Source of the DNA: UBA2231 sp964415175
GTDB lineage: Bacteria > Elusimicrobiota > Elusimicrobia > Elusimicrobiales > UBA9959
Length of the DNA stretch: 26,257 nucleotides
Direction: 5' to 3'
NCBI GenBank assembly: GCA_964415175.1
Contig: CAYPYG010000037.1
Location: 1 to 26,257 of the forward strand
Numbering within the stretch: position 1 is the stretch's first letter; each line of letters opens with the position of its first letter. Positions 13,686 through 21,722 of the stretch are shown in pieces. The notes beneath the pieces are model-generated. The model saw only the letters and a list, made by a program, of their open reading frames with translations, made no database searches and had not been told where the DNA came from. The position numbers and the translations under genes were made by a program.

Positions 13686-16600
13686 TTATTCTCCTCTTCG
13701 GGATAGATAAGCGGAAGAGTCTTCTCGAAATCCCCTCCCCGCCCCGGTTCGGGCGCTTCGGGTCTTTTCTCCTGTGAAAGGGCCTCGGAGACGGGCGACT
13801 GCACCGCGTCCTTTACGACGGGCTTGTCCTCCGCCGGGGCGGCCGCCGCCGGCGGGGGCTCTTTGACGGTCAGCTCCAGTCCGGCCTGCGGCGCCAGTTC
13901 GAGACCGGCGGGCGGGGCCGCGGGCGCCGGTTTCGGGGCGGGAGCGGGGGAGGCGGCGCGGGGGCCGGGCGCGGGAGCGGGAGCTGGGCGGGGCGCTGGC
14001 TTGGGTGCCGCCTGGGGCGCGGCGGCGGGCCTGGGGGCCGCCGGGGCCTGCGGGGCCGCGGCCGGCTTGGGCGCGGGGGCCGGGGGCTGCGGCCTGGCCG
14101 CCGGCGCGGGCGCCGCCTGCGGTATGGACGGACCTGGCGGGGCGGCCGCGGGGGCGGGGCCCTCCGGTATGGCCGGTTTGCGTCCGGCCATTATATCCCT
14201 GAGGGCCTGGGCCAGCTCGGCGCCGGTCTGGAAGCGCTCTTCGGGTTTCTTCTTCAGAGCCTTGTCGATGACGGCCAGTATGTCCCTGGGCAGGTCCGGT
14301 CTTATCGCGAAGGGGTCCGGGTAGGGGTCGCTCGTGATCTGGAACAGCAGCGTGCCGATGGACTCTCCCCCCTTCCAGGGGCGCTCGCCGGTCAGCAGTT
14401 CGTAGAGCGTGACGCCCAGCGAGAAGAGGTCGGCCCGTCCGTCCACCTTTTTACCGGCTATCTGCTCGGGACTCATATAATAAGGAGTGCCCAGGACCGT
14501 GCCGGTCGCGGTCTTCGACGATTCCGTGATGCGGGCTATGCCGAAGTCCGCGACGCGTATGGTGCCGTCCTCCAGGAGCATGATGTTGGCCGGTTTGATG
14601 TCGCGGTGCACTATGCCGCTCTTGTGGGCGTAGGCCAGCGCGTCGGCGGCGTGGGCGATGTACTCGAGCACTTTCCCGACGGGCAGCAGGTTGTCCTTGA
14701 CCGCCCATTTCTTGAGGTCGTCGCCCTTGAGCAGTTCCATCGCGATATAGGCGATGTCCTGCTCCTCGCCGGCGTCGTAGATCTTGACGATGTTGGGATG
14801 CGTCAGGTTGCCGGCGGCCTGGGCCTCGCGGAAGAACCTGTCCTTGAGCTCCTTCATCGCTTTCTCGTCGAGGCCCTCCTCGAAACGCATGGTCTTTATG
14901 GCCACGGAGCGGTTTATCTTGGGGTCCACGCCGAGGTAGACTATGCCCATCGCGCCCTTGCCGAGCTCCTTCTTGATCTCGTAGCGGCCGAGCGTCGGGG
15001 TCGTGCTGGAACCGGCGACCATCATCGTGGCGTCGCCGCCGCCCTTCCCCCCCACTCCGCCGAACACGGCGCCGTCGGCCGCTTTCTTGAGCAGGTCTAT
15101 CTTGGTCTTTATGTCCTTGAACTCCGGGTCCTTGCCGGAGATATGTTCGTAGACCGCGACGGCCTTGTTGTACTGGCGCTTGCGCTCGAAGTCGAGCGCA
15201 AGGTTGTAGAGCGTGTCCTTCATGTTGTCGTCGAGCGGGCACAGGCGGAACTTCTCGAAGGCGAGGTCCAGCATGCCCTGGCCCTGGAACGAGAGGCCGA
15301 GCATCTTGTTGGTCTCGATCTGCGAGACCTCGATGAGCTCCTTGCGCTTCTCGGTGGTGAAGAAGCGCTTGGAGATGACGAAGATGTAGCCGGTCACCAG
15401 CAGCAGCGAGGGGTACATGGTCTTGAGCCACAGGGCCTTGGAGGTGAAGAGGAAGACGCCCGCGCCGACGAAGCCGGCCAGGAGCACGGCCGTCACGACG
15501 GCGCCCAGCAGGGCCTTGAAGCGCGGCAGGGCGAAGGTTATGAAAAGGCCGGTCAGCAGCAGCAGCCCGAGCTCCGCGTTGCCCCCCCACGGCGGGCGGG
15601 TGATGAAATTGGAGCGGAGCACGCTGTCCACGACGTTGGCCGTGAACTCCACGGCGGGCAGGTTCTTGCCGACCGGAGTGACGTAGAGGCTGCCCACGCC
15701 CTGCGCGGTCGGTCCGATCAGGACTATCTTGCCCTTGAACGCGTCCGGTACGACCTTGCCGTTGAGGACGTCGTAAAAGGAATAGTACTTGTAGGAGCGG
15801 CTCTCGCTGAAGGAGACGAGCAGCGAGGAGGACGCGTCCATCTGGACGGTGCGCTTCCCCACGGAGAAGAACGCGCCGGGCTTGAGCAGGGTGTCGGAAG
15901 TCGGCAGGCCCAGGTGGACGCGCACCAGTTCCACGGCGAAAGAAGGATAATAACCGTCGTTGTAGGGGATGAACGGGGATTCCTTCCGGACGGCTCCGTC
16001 CACGTCGCTGAAGACGTTGACGTGGCCCGCGCCGGCCGCGGACGAGCCCAGGATCTCCACGGGAGCCGTGAGGGAGGCTCCTTCGTAGGGGATGTCGAGG
16101 CCTCCCTGGGCCGGCGAGACGGGGGCGGCGAGAGCGGAGAGCCAGCCCGGCTCCGGCTCCGGTTTGGAGAGCACCTCCCCCACGCCGAAGAACAGGGGCA
16201 GGACGACGTTGCCGGCGTCCCCGATGGCCTTGCCCAGTTTGGCGTCGTTGTCGGCCTCGCTGCGGGCCCGGGCCAGGAATTCCAGGAACTCGGACTCTTT
16301 CGTGGTCTCCCTGATCTTTTTCGCGTCGCGCAGTTCGGCGTACTTCCCGGCTACGCGGCCGGCCAGGTCCAGGTCCGCGTTCTTCTCGGGCTCCGAGAAA
16401 AGGACGTTAAGGCCTATGGCCGAAGGACGGGCGGTCGGGGTCGAAAGGAAGACCAGCATCTCCGCCATCTTGGAGCGGGGCCAGGGCCAGCGTCCTATGC
16501 GCGAGACGCTCTCGTCGTCGATCTCGATGATCGCTATGTCCTGGCCGGGGACCGCCTCGGAGCGCATGTTCGCGCGGAGATCGTAGAACTTGAGCTCGAG

Positions 16601-16693
16601 CGTCTCGATGCCGCTGCCGGTGAGGTAAAAGAAAAGGGCCGAGAGGGTCAGCAGCGCTCCCCAGAGCGGATCGGAGAATAGGAATTTTTTCAT
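13682..16693 (-). CDS. CHASE2 sensor - TM - TPR - Ser/Thr protein kinase
   Basis: The 1003-residue product starts with a TM helix and an extracytoplasmic CHASE2 domain (about 30-360; IAIIEIDDESVSRIGRWPWPR and GKIVLIGPTAQGVGSLYVTPVG are typical). Two or three TM helices follow (about 375-445), then TPR-like repeats (about 460-540) and a complete Hanks-type kinase (about 569-835). The kinase has loop GKGAMG, VAIK lysine, HRDIKPAN and DFG. The final 165 residues are a low-complexity Ala/Pro-rich tail ending in a charged segment. It should sense an envelope signal and phosphorylate cytoplasmic targets, the FHA protein or the neighbouring kinase being candidates. It overlaps both neighbours by ATGA. 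Confidence 0.95.
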   Translation of the reverse strand: MKKFLFSDPLWGALLTLSALFFYLTGSGIETLELKFYDLRANMRSEAVPGQDIAIIEIDDESVSRIGRWPWPRSKMAEMLVFLSTPTARPSAIGLNVLFSEPEKNADLDLAGRVAGKYAELRDAKKIRETTKESEFLEFLARARSEADNDAKLGKAIGDAGNVVLPLFFGVGEVLSKPEPEPGWLSALAAPVSPAQGGLDIPYEGASLTAPVEILGSSAAGAGHVNVFSDVDGAVRKESPFIPYNDGYYPSFAVELVRVHLGLPTSDTLLKPGAFFSVGKRTVQMDASSSLLVSFSESRSYKYYSFYDVLNGKVVPDAFKGKIVLIGPTAQGVGSLYVTPVGKNLPAVEFTANVVDSVLRSNFITRPPWGGNAELGLLLLTGLFITFALPRFKALLGAVVTAVLLAGFVGAGVFLFTSKALWLKTMYPSLLLVTGYIFVISKRFFTTEKRKELIEVSQIETNKMLGLSFQGQGMLDLAFEKFRLCPLDDNMKDTLYNLALDFERKRQYNKAVAVYEHISGKDPEFKDIKTKIDLLKKAADGAVFGGVGGKGGGDATMMVAGSSTTPTLGRYEIKKELGKGAMGIVYLGVDPKINRSVAIKTMRFEEGLDEKAMKELKDRFFREAQAAGNLTHPNIVKIYDAGEEQDIAYIAMELLKGDDLKKWAVKDNLLPVGKVLEYIAHAADALAYAHKSGIVHRDIKPANIMLLEDGTIRVADFGIARITESSKTATGTVLGTPYYMSPEQIAGKKVDGRADLFSLGVTLYELLTGERPWKGGESIGTLLFQITSDPYPDPFAIRPDLPRDILAVIDKALKKKPEERFQTGAELAQALRDIMAGRKPAIPEGPAPAAAPPGPSIPQAAPAPAARPQPPAPAPKPAAAPQAPAAPRPAAAPQAAPKPAPRPAPAPAPGPRAASPAPAPKPAPAAPPAGLELAPQAGLELTVKEPPPAAAAPAEDKPVVKDAVQSPVSEALSQEKRPEAPEPGRGGDFEKTLPLIYPEEENK

Positions 16694-18759
16694 GTTTCTG
16701 ACTCCCGGCGGTAGTATTTCCCGGACTCGGAGACGTAGAGGGCGTTCGTCAGGACCGTGAGCAGGGCCGCCAGCAGCAGGAGAGCGCCGGTCGAGGCGGT
16801 GTCGGCCTGGATGCGGCTCCTGGTCTTTTTGGCGAAATTCGCTCCGGCCAGCAGCCGTATTTCGGCCGCGGTCTTCTGGGGTATGACCTGGTCGATATCC
16901 GGCAGAGGGGCCCTCTGGATGGGCCTGCCTTCCAGGTCGTATTCGGTTATTTCCTCCGCCAGGAGCATCTGCCTGCGCAGCGTTTCCTGGCGGCGCAGGA
17001 CCTTCACGCGCTCGGACTCCTTGGACGCCGTCAGCCGCACCTCTTTCTCCATCGCCGGCCTCAGCAGGCCCGAGAAAGCGACGGCCAGCGCCGCCGTCAT
17101 GAGGACGGGCGGGTTCAGGAAAAGGTTGAACTTGCTGTGGGTGGCGCCGTAGGCTATGGCCGCCAGGGCCAGGGCCGACGCCACCAGCAGGTGTTTAAGG
17201 TCCATCGCGTCCGGCGGGGAGGGTTTCAGATAGGCGTAAAGGGCCGCCATGGCGAGCGCGTAGGAGAGCGCCGCGGAGGCCTTGAAGCGGGGACGCTGGG
17301 AGGTGAAGAGAAAAGAACCGGCCAGCAGCAGGAAAAGGACGTAGACGGGCAGGGCCCCTATCATGAAGGCTCCCATGAAGGACATGGAGGCGGCCAGGAA
17401 AGCCCTTGAGACGGTGTCGAAGCCCGCCTGGTTGTAGATCAGCGCTCCCGCGGAATAGGCCGCCGCGAGGGCCGTCAGGGAGAGGAAGGCGTGCCAGAAG
17501 GCGAAACGATAATGACGGATCATCTGGGCCCAGAAGAACAGGCCCGCGGACAAGGCGAGACATAAGAGGGCTATGGCCGGCTTGTAGGCCAGCGGGGCCA
17601 GGAGAGGGTGCAGGTCCCCGGAGTAGCCCGCGCCGGAGGACCCGGCCAGCAGGGCGAAGGCCGGCGCCAGCAGCGATATGCCCAGATGCTGCAGGAACTT
17701 TATGGTCCTGTGAAGGTGTACGTGCTGCAGCGCCGCCGCGGGCGCCGGGGCGGCGGGCGCCGGCTGGGCCGCGCCGGCGGTCTCCGGGATTACCGGGCCG
17801 TCCGCTCCCGCGGGCGGCGACGGGCGGCCTTCCGCCGGAGCCGCCTGCTGGTCCGCGTCCGCGGGGACCCGCAGGGTGAGCCCGGGTATCTCTATGTCCC
17901 GCGAGCGTGAGGCGGGCATGCCTTCCTTCAGGTACTTGCGCAGCATGGACGCCATCTCTTCCGCGGTCTGGTACCTGTCGGCCGGTTTTTTCCGCATCGA
18001 GCGGTCTATGATGGTGGAGACCCACAGCGGGATGTCGGGCTTGATGAGGACTATGTTCGGAGGAGGTTCCCCGATGTGCTTGTGCACCACCTCTATCGAG
18101 GTCTTGCCTTCGAAAGGGTTCCTGCCGGTAAGTATGTAGAAATAGGTCGCTCCGGTCGAGTAAAGGTCCGCGCGGTGGTCGACGGCGGCCGCCAGCCCCT
18201 GTTCCGGCGACATGAAATAGGCGGTCCCCACCATTTCCCCCGCCATGGTGAGCTGTTTTTCCTCGTTGATGCTCCTGGCCAGCCCGAAGTCGACTATACG
18301 GGGCTTGCCGTCGGAGGACATGAGGATGTTGGAGGGCTTGATATCGCGGTGGATAATGGTCTTGGAGTGGGCGTGGGCCAGGCCCTCCAGCACCTCTATC
18401 ATGATCTCGCTGGCCGTTTCGACGGGCAGCGGGCCCTTCTCCAGGATGAGGTCGGAGAGGCTCTGGCCGTCCACGTAGGACATGATGATGAAATAGACCC
18501 CGTTCTCCTCGCCGAAATTATAGATGTGGACGATATTGGGATGGTCCAGCCTGGCGGCGGAGCGGGCCTCGCGCATGAAGAACTCGATGTTCCGCTGGTC
18601 GCGGGCCAGGTCCGGGGAGAGGAACTTGATGCAGATGTCCTTGGCGAGGGCTTCGTGGTAGGCCTTGTAGACGGTCCCCATGCCGCCCTGGCCGATCTTG
18701 CCGGCTATGCGGCAGCCCGCGAATACGGTCCCTTCTTTGAGCTCTTCATCGATGTTCAT
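16690..18759 (-). CDS. Membrane-anchored Ser/Thr protein kinase
   Basis: The 689-residue product has an N-terminal Hanks-type kinase with all key residues: loop GQGGMG (23-28), Lys45, HRDIKPSN with Asp139, and DFG with Asp157. The kinase ends near 275. An Ala/Pro-rich linker follows (about 285-345), then a hydrophobic region (about 350-560) with at least six TM helices. A charged segment (about 570-640) precedes a final TM helix near 655-672. Such a polytopic C-terminal half after a PknB-like kinase is not a named sensor that I recognise. The gene overlaps the receiver-GGDEF gene upstream and the CHASE2 kinase downstream, each by ATGA. Confidence 0.93.
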   Translation of the reverse strand: MNIDEELKEGTVFAGCRIAGKIGQGGMGTVYKAYHEALAKDICIKFLSPDLARDQRNIEFFMREARSAARLDHPNIVHIYNFGEENGVYFIIMSYVDGQSLSDLILEKGPLPVETASEIMIEVLEGLAHAHSKTIIHRDIKPSNILMSSDGKPRIVDFGLARSINEEKQLTMAGEMVGTAYFMSPEQGLAAAVDHRADLYSTGATYFYILTGRNPFEGKTSIEVVHKHIGEPPPNIVLIKPDIPLWVSTIIDRSMRKKPADRYQTAEEMASMLRKYLKEGMPASRSRDIEIPGLTLRVPADADQQAAPAEGRPSPPAGADGPVIPETAGAAQPAPAAPAPAAALQHVHLHRTIKFLQHLGISLLAPAFALLAGSSGAGYSGDLHPLLAPLAYKPAIALLCLALSAGLFFWAQMIRHYRFAFWHAFLSLTALAAAYSAGALIYNQAGFDTVSRAFLAASMSFMGAFMIGALPVYVLFLLLAGSFLFTSQRPRFKASAALSYALAMAALYAYLKPSPPDAMDLKHLLVASALALAAIAYGATHSKFNLFLNPPVLMTAALAVAFSGLLRPAMEKEVRLTASKESERVKVLRRQETLRRQMLLAEEITEYDLEGRPIQRAPLPDIDQVIPQKTAAEIRLLAGANFAKKTRSRIQADTASTGALLLLAALLTVLTNALYVSESGKYYRRESET

Positions 18760-19694
18760 TCGCGTCTGTCCTTATGGAAAGCGCTGCCTTTCCGTCCGGG
18801 CAGGTCCTTCAGGTAGCGCTTTATTTCGGCCGCTTTTTCCACCAGCTTGGCGTAATGCCGGGTCGAACTCGGCGTTATCAGCGCTATCGATATGGACATT
18901 ATCGGGAAGCGCCGGTGCCTGTTCTTGCGGTCGGTGGTGGAGATGTAGCCCTGGAGCCTGTGCTCCGGGGTGTAGAAATAGGGGACCTGCCTGTCGAATT
19001 CGGCGGCGATGGCCCCGGCCAGGGGCTCTCCTTCCTCCCTGGGCGAGAACAGCACGAAGTCGTCGCCGCCGATGTGCCCCAGGAAACAGCGCTGCGGGTC
19101 CGAGAGCTCCCGTATCTTGGTCTGCGTGACGGCGGCGAGCTTCTTGATGACCTCGTCGCCCCGGGCGTAGCCGTAGACGTCGTTGTAGGCCTTGAAATTG
19201 TCGATGTCTATGTAGGCGAAGGAGAAATCCTCGCCGGCCTCGAGCCTCTTCTGCGCCTCCTCCTCTATCAGCGGGCCGCCGGGCAGGCCGGTCAGCGGCG
19301 AGAGGGCCGTGTCGCTGACCTTGCGTTTTATGATCCGGTTCACGCGCGCGCGCAGTTCGCGCATATCGAAAGGCTTGGTGATGAAATCGTCGGCGCCCAG
19401 TTCCAGCGTGTTTATCCGGGCGTCCACTTCCGAGACGCCGCTCAGTATGATTATCGGGATGTCGGCCGTGGCCCTGTTGTCCCGTATCCTGCGGCAGAGC
19501 GTGTAGCCGTCCATGCCCGGCATGCGGAGGTCCAGCAGTATCAGGTCGGGGCGCATGGTCCTGAGCGTCTCCAGTACCTGCTCGCCCGAGCTCATCGGGG
19601 TCACCGAATAGTCGTATTTCTTAAGCACGGCGGAGACGAGAAGTCCCACGTTGGGATCGTCGTCTACCACGAAAATTTTCTTGCGCTGAGGCAA
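18756..19694 (-). CDS. Receiver-GGDEF response regulator (GGDDF variant)
   Basis: The 312-residue product has a receiver domain (residues 5-122; acidic pocket DDD 11-13, phosphoacceptor Asp55, Lys107) and a GGDEF-type domain (about 130-300). LTGL, YIDIDNFK with metal Asp163, NDVYG and RGDEVI are retained, but the active-site motif is GGDDF (209-213) rather than GGDEF/GGEEF. Cyclase activity is therefore uncertain. The start is TTG, with GGGGG 7 bases upstream; no ATG exists between it and the promoter in this frame. It leads the kinase operon and overlaps the next gene by ATGA, so two-component and Ser/Thr signalling are co-expressed. Confidence 0.9.
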   Translation of the reverse strand: MPQRKKIFVVDDDPNVGLLVSAVLKKYDYSVTPMSSGEQVLETLRTMRPDLILLDLRMPGMDGYTLCRRIRDNRATADIPIIILSGVSEVDARINTLELGADDFITKPFDMRELRARVNRIIKRKVSDTALSPLTGLPGGPLIEEEAQKRLEAGEDFSFAYIDIDNFKAYNDVYGYARGDEVIKKLAAVTQTKIRELSDPQRCFLGHIGGDDFVLFSPREEGEPLAGAIAAEFDRQVPYFYTPEHRLQGYISTTDRKNRHRRFPIMSISIALITPSSTRHYAKLVEKAAEIKRYLKDLPGRKGSAFHKDRRE

Positions 19695-19762
19695 GGCCGT
19701 ACCCCCGGTCTCTTCGGGCCGTGTCCGTCCGCAAGGCGGCGGCGGCTCCGGTTTATTGAATA

Positions 19763-19768
19763 ATTATA
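19763..19768 (-). promoter_or_regulatory. -10 box for the phospho-signalling operon
   Basis: TATAAT lies in an AT-rich island on the minus strand. The predicted start is near 19756 and the leader is about 60 nt. The -35 region is GC-rich and poor. Confidence 0.5.
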
Positions 19769-19823
19769 TATTAAATTGGGGCGGCCGGCGCAACCCCCTC
19801 CCGTTCCCGCCGCCCGCCGTCCG

Positions 19824-19852
19824 TTGACGCCGCCAAATTTTTTTTCTATACT
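19824..19852 (+). promoter_or_regulatory. Sigma70-type promoter of the HTH-receiver gene
   Basis: TTGACG (19824-19829) and TATACT (19847-19852) are spaced by 17 bases. The predicted start near 19859 gives a leader of about 28 nt to the ATG at 19887. Confidence 0.75.
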
Positions 19853-19886
19853 TTTAAATAACTTCAAAGTCGCAAAAACCGCAACA

Positions 19887-20465
19887 ATGACCAAAAACAA
19901 AACCTATACCACTTTCGATATCGCCAGGATACTGGACCTCTCGCCCACCACGGTCGCCAACTGGATAGACAGCGGCAAGCTGAAGGCTTTCGTCACGGTC
20001 GGCGGCCACCGCCGGGTGGCGAAGGAGGACCTGGCGGAGTTCCTCAAGGCCAACAAGATGCCGCTGCCGCCGGGCATGGCCGGCGGTTCGGGGCTTAAGG
20101 TCCTCATCGTGGAGGACGACACCAAGTTCCTCAAGATCGCCGCCGCTTTCTTCCGCAAACTGGGCGGCTTCGAGGTCTTTACGGTCGCGAACGGTTTCGA
20201 GGCGGGCCGCATAATGGAGTCCCAGCTGCCGGAACTCGTCATACTCGACATCATGCTGCCGGGTCTGGACGGGTTCAAGGTCTGCGAGATAATAAAAAGC
20301 CTTAACCGGGACACCAAGGTCATCGCGGTCACGGGCTACGACGCGGACAATGTGAAGCGCCGGATGCTCGGTTCGGGCGCCGACGCCTATCTGACCAAGC
20401 CTTTCTCCTTCAGGGACCTCGAGAGGCTGGTCAGGGAGCTGGTGGGCGATCCGAAGACGGTCTGA
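19887..20465 (+). CDS. Response regulator with N-terminal excisionase/MerR-type HTH
   Basis: In the 192-residue product, residues 8-55 are a winged-HTH of the excisionase/HTH_17 type (TTFDIARILDLSPTTVANWIDSGKLKAF, then VGGHRRVAKEDLAEFL). After a short Pro/Gly linker, residues 70-190 are a receiver domain with acidic pair Asp77-Asp78, phosphoacceptor Asp121, Thr149 and Lys171. The order DNA-binding then receiver is the reverse of the usual response regulator. The ATG at 19887 is chosen because homology starts there and it follows the promoter; a longer in-frame start at 19776 would precede the promoter. No Shine-Dalgarno is visible. It diverges from the receiver-GGDEF/kinase operon. Confidence 0.92.
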   Translation: MTKNKTYTTFDIARILDLSPTTVANWIDSGKLKAFVTVGGHRRVAKEDLAEFLKANKMPLPPGMAGGSGLKVLIVEDDTKFLKIAAAFFRKLGGFEVFTVANGFEAGRIMESQLPELVILDIMLPGLDGFKVCEIIKSLNRDTKVIAVTGYDADNVKRRMLGSGADAYLTKPFSFRDLERLVRELVGDPKTV

Positions 20466-20495
20466 ATTCCCGGGACTTCCGGGGAGCGGGACGCT

Positions 20496-20514
20496 CCGCG
20501 CCGGTACGGCGCGG
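20496..20514 (+). terminator. Weak terminator-like hairpin after the HTH-receiver gene
   Basis: An 8-bp stem (CCGCGCCG / CGGCGCGG) has the loop GTA. The T-rich stretch (CTTTTGTT) begins only about 8 bases later, so this is weaker than the other terminators here. Confidence 0.4.
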
Positions 20515-20541
20515 GGATGTGACTTTTGTTATAGGCGGTCC

Positions 20542-20570
20542 TTGACAAACGTCAAAACGGGTGGTACAAT
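20542..20570 (+). promoter_or_regulatory. Near-consensus promoter of the predicted small RNA
   Basis: TTGACA (20542-20547), a 17-base spacer and TACAAT (20565-20570) make a strong sigma70-type promoter. The -35 box is part of a small inverted repeat (TTGAC-AAAC-GTCAA), a possible operator. The predicted start is at 20577-20580. Confidence 0.85.
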
Positions 20571-20576
20571 TGCCTT

Positions 20577-20630
20577 GTCAGGGCTGCCTCCCTCACCCTA
20601 CCCCCCAAAAGGCAGCCCTGCCTTTTTTTT
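20577..20630 (+). ncRNA. Predicted tiny RNA (about 50 nt), hairpin with C-rich loop
   Basis: The predicted transcript is almost entirely one hairpin. A perfect 10-bp stem (AGGGCTGCCT 20580-20589 with AGGCAGCCCT 20610-20619) closes a 20-base loop made nearly all of C with a few T and A. GCC and T8 follow (20623-20630), which is a textbook intrinsic terminator. It has a strong promoter, no reading frame, and ends about 85 bases before moxR. It could be a stand-alone small RNA whose C-rich loop pairs with G-rich ribosome sites, or a leader attenuator for the moxR operon. No Rfam family is recognised. Confidence 0.6.
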
Positions 20631-20645
20631 GTCCCGCGGCAGGGA

Positions 20646-20675
20646 TAGACCTTCCTCTCCTCTAATGAATATAAT
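20646..20675 (+). promoter_or_regulatory. Possible promoter of the moxR operon
   Basis: TATAAT (20670-20675) is preceded by TAGACC (20646-20651) at 18 bases. It lies after the small-RNA terminator and would give a leader of about 33 nt to moxR, so the operon need not depend on readthrough. Confidence 0.5.
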
Positions 20676-20714
20676 CTGTCCGGGCGGCGGCCGCGCCGTC
20701 CGCATGGAGGAAAG

Positions 20715-21695
20715 ATGCGCCAGACGGATAAATTGGAGAACGCCGCGACCCTTCCGGCCGTGAAGGAGAAGGTGCTGGGCTCGCTGCGCTCGCTCGTGGT
20801 GGGCCAGGACGAGGCGGTGGAACAGCTCCTCATCTCGCTCTTCGCCCGGGGGCACGCGCTGCTGGTGGGCGTGCCGGGGCTGGCCAAGACGCTCATGGTC
20901 TCGACGCTGGCCTCGATACTGGACCTGAGCTTCTCGCGCATACAGTTCACTCCGGACCTGATGCCTTCCGACATACTCGGCTGCGAAGTGCTGCGCCAGG
21001 ACCCGCGCACCGGCGCCCGGGAGATACAGTTCATCAGGGGCCCGGTCTTCGCCAACGTGGTGCTGGCCGACGAGATAAACCGCACGCCTCCCAAGACCCA
21101 GTCGGCCCTGCTGGAGGCTATGCAGGAGGGGCGCGTGACCTCGGGTGGCGAGACCCGTCCTCTCCCCGCGCCTTTCATGGTGCTGGCCACCCAGAACCCC
21201 ATCGAACAGGAAGGGACATATCCGCTGCCGGAGGCCCAGCTCGACCGCTTCCTGCTGCAGGTGAACATCTCCTACCCCTCCATGGAGGAGGAGAAGCGGA
21301 TCGTGGCGCTGACCACGGCGGCGGCTCCCGCCCCGCCGCCCAAGGTCCTCTCGGCGCGCGACCTGTCGGCCCTGCAGGAGGCCGTGCGGGAGGCCGAAGT
21401 CACCGCTTCGGTCCTGGATTACGCGGTGCGGCTGGCCAGGGCGACAAGACCGCAGGCCGGCTCCGAACTCTCCCGCCTCGTGACCTGGGGCGCCGGCCCG
21501 CGCGCCTCGCAGTCGCTGGTACTGGCCGCCAAGGCGCGGGCCGTGCTCGACGGACGCTTCGCAGTTTCGGCCGGGGACATAAAGGCCGTGGCCGCCCCGG
21601 TGCTGCGCCACCGGCTGGTCCTCTCCTTCCAGGCCGAGGCCGAGGGCGTCAGGCCCGACGACCTGATCGCCGGGATAATGGCCGGCCTCGACTGA
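20715..21695 (+). CDS. MoxR-family AAA+ ATPase
   Basis: The 326-residue product has Walker A GVPGLAKT (52-59), Walker B VVLADEINR (about 116-124) followed by PPKTQSALLEAMQE, and sensor 1 ATQNP. PLPEAQLDRFLL and the C-terminal lid complete a normal MoxR (AAA_3) ATPase. MoxR proteins act as chaperone-like ATPases for VWA-domain partners, which are encoded directly downstream. GGAGG lies 4 bases before the ATG. It is the first gene of the operon. Confidence 0.97.
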   Translation: MRQTDKLENAATLPAVKEKVLGSLRSLVVGQDEAVEQLLISLFARGHALLVGVPGLAKTLMVSTLASILDLSFSRIQFTPDLMPSDILGCEVLRQDPRTGAREIQFIRGPVFANVVLADEINRTPPKTQSALLEAMQEGRVTSGGETRPLPAPFMVLATQNPIEQEGTYPLPEAQLDRFLLQVNISYPSMEEEKRIVALTTAAAPAPPPKVLSARDLSALQEAVREAEVTASVLDYAVRLARATRPQAGSELSRLVTWGAGPRASQSLVLAAKARAVLDGRFAVSAGDIKAVAAPVLRHRLVLSFQAEAEGVRPDDLIAGIMAGLD

Positions 21696-21722
21696 GCCCG
21701 CGGTGCGCCGGCGTCCGGAAAG

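Noticed and set aside
14606..16681. A 691-codon open frame antisense to the CHASE2 kinase gene
   Set aside because: Same shadow effect. The minus-strand frame has complete CHASE2 and kinase motifs and tight ATGA junctions with both neighbours.
19776..19886. N-terminal extension of the HTH-receiver protein to 19776
   Set aside because: The extra 37 residues lie upstream of and across the promoter (19824-19852) and have no domain similarity. The HTH starts right after the ATG at 19887.
20704..20763. A 19-codon frame starting at ATG 20704 and overlapping the moxR start
   Set aside because: Its ATG merely contains the moxR ribosome site (GGAGG), and the product is short and basic with nothing to support translation.
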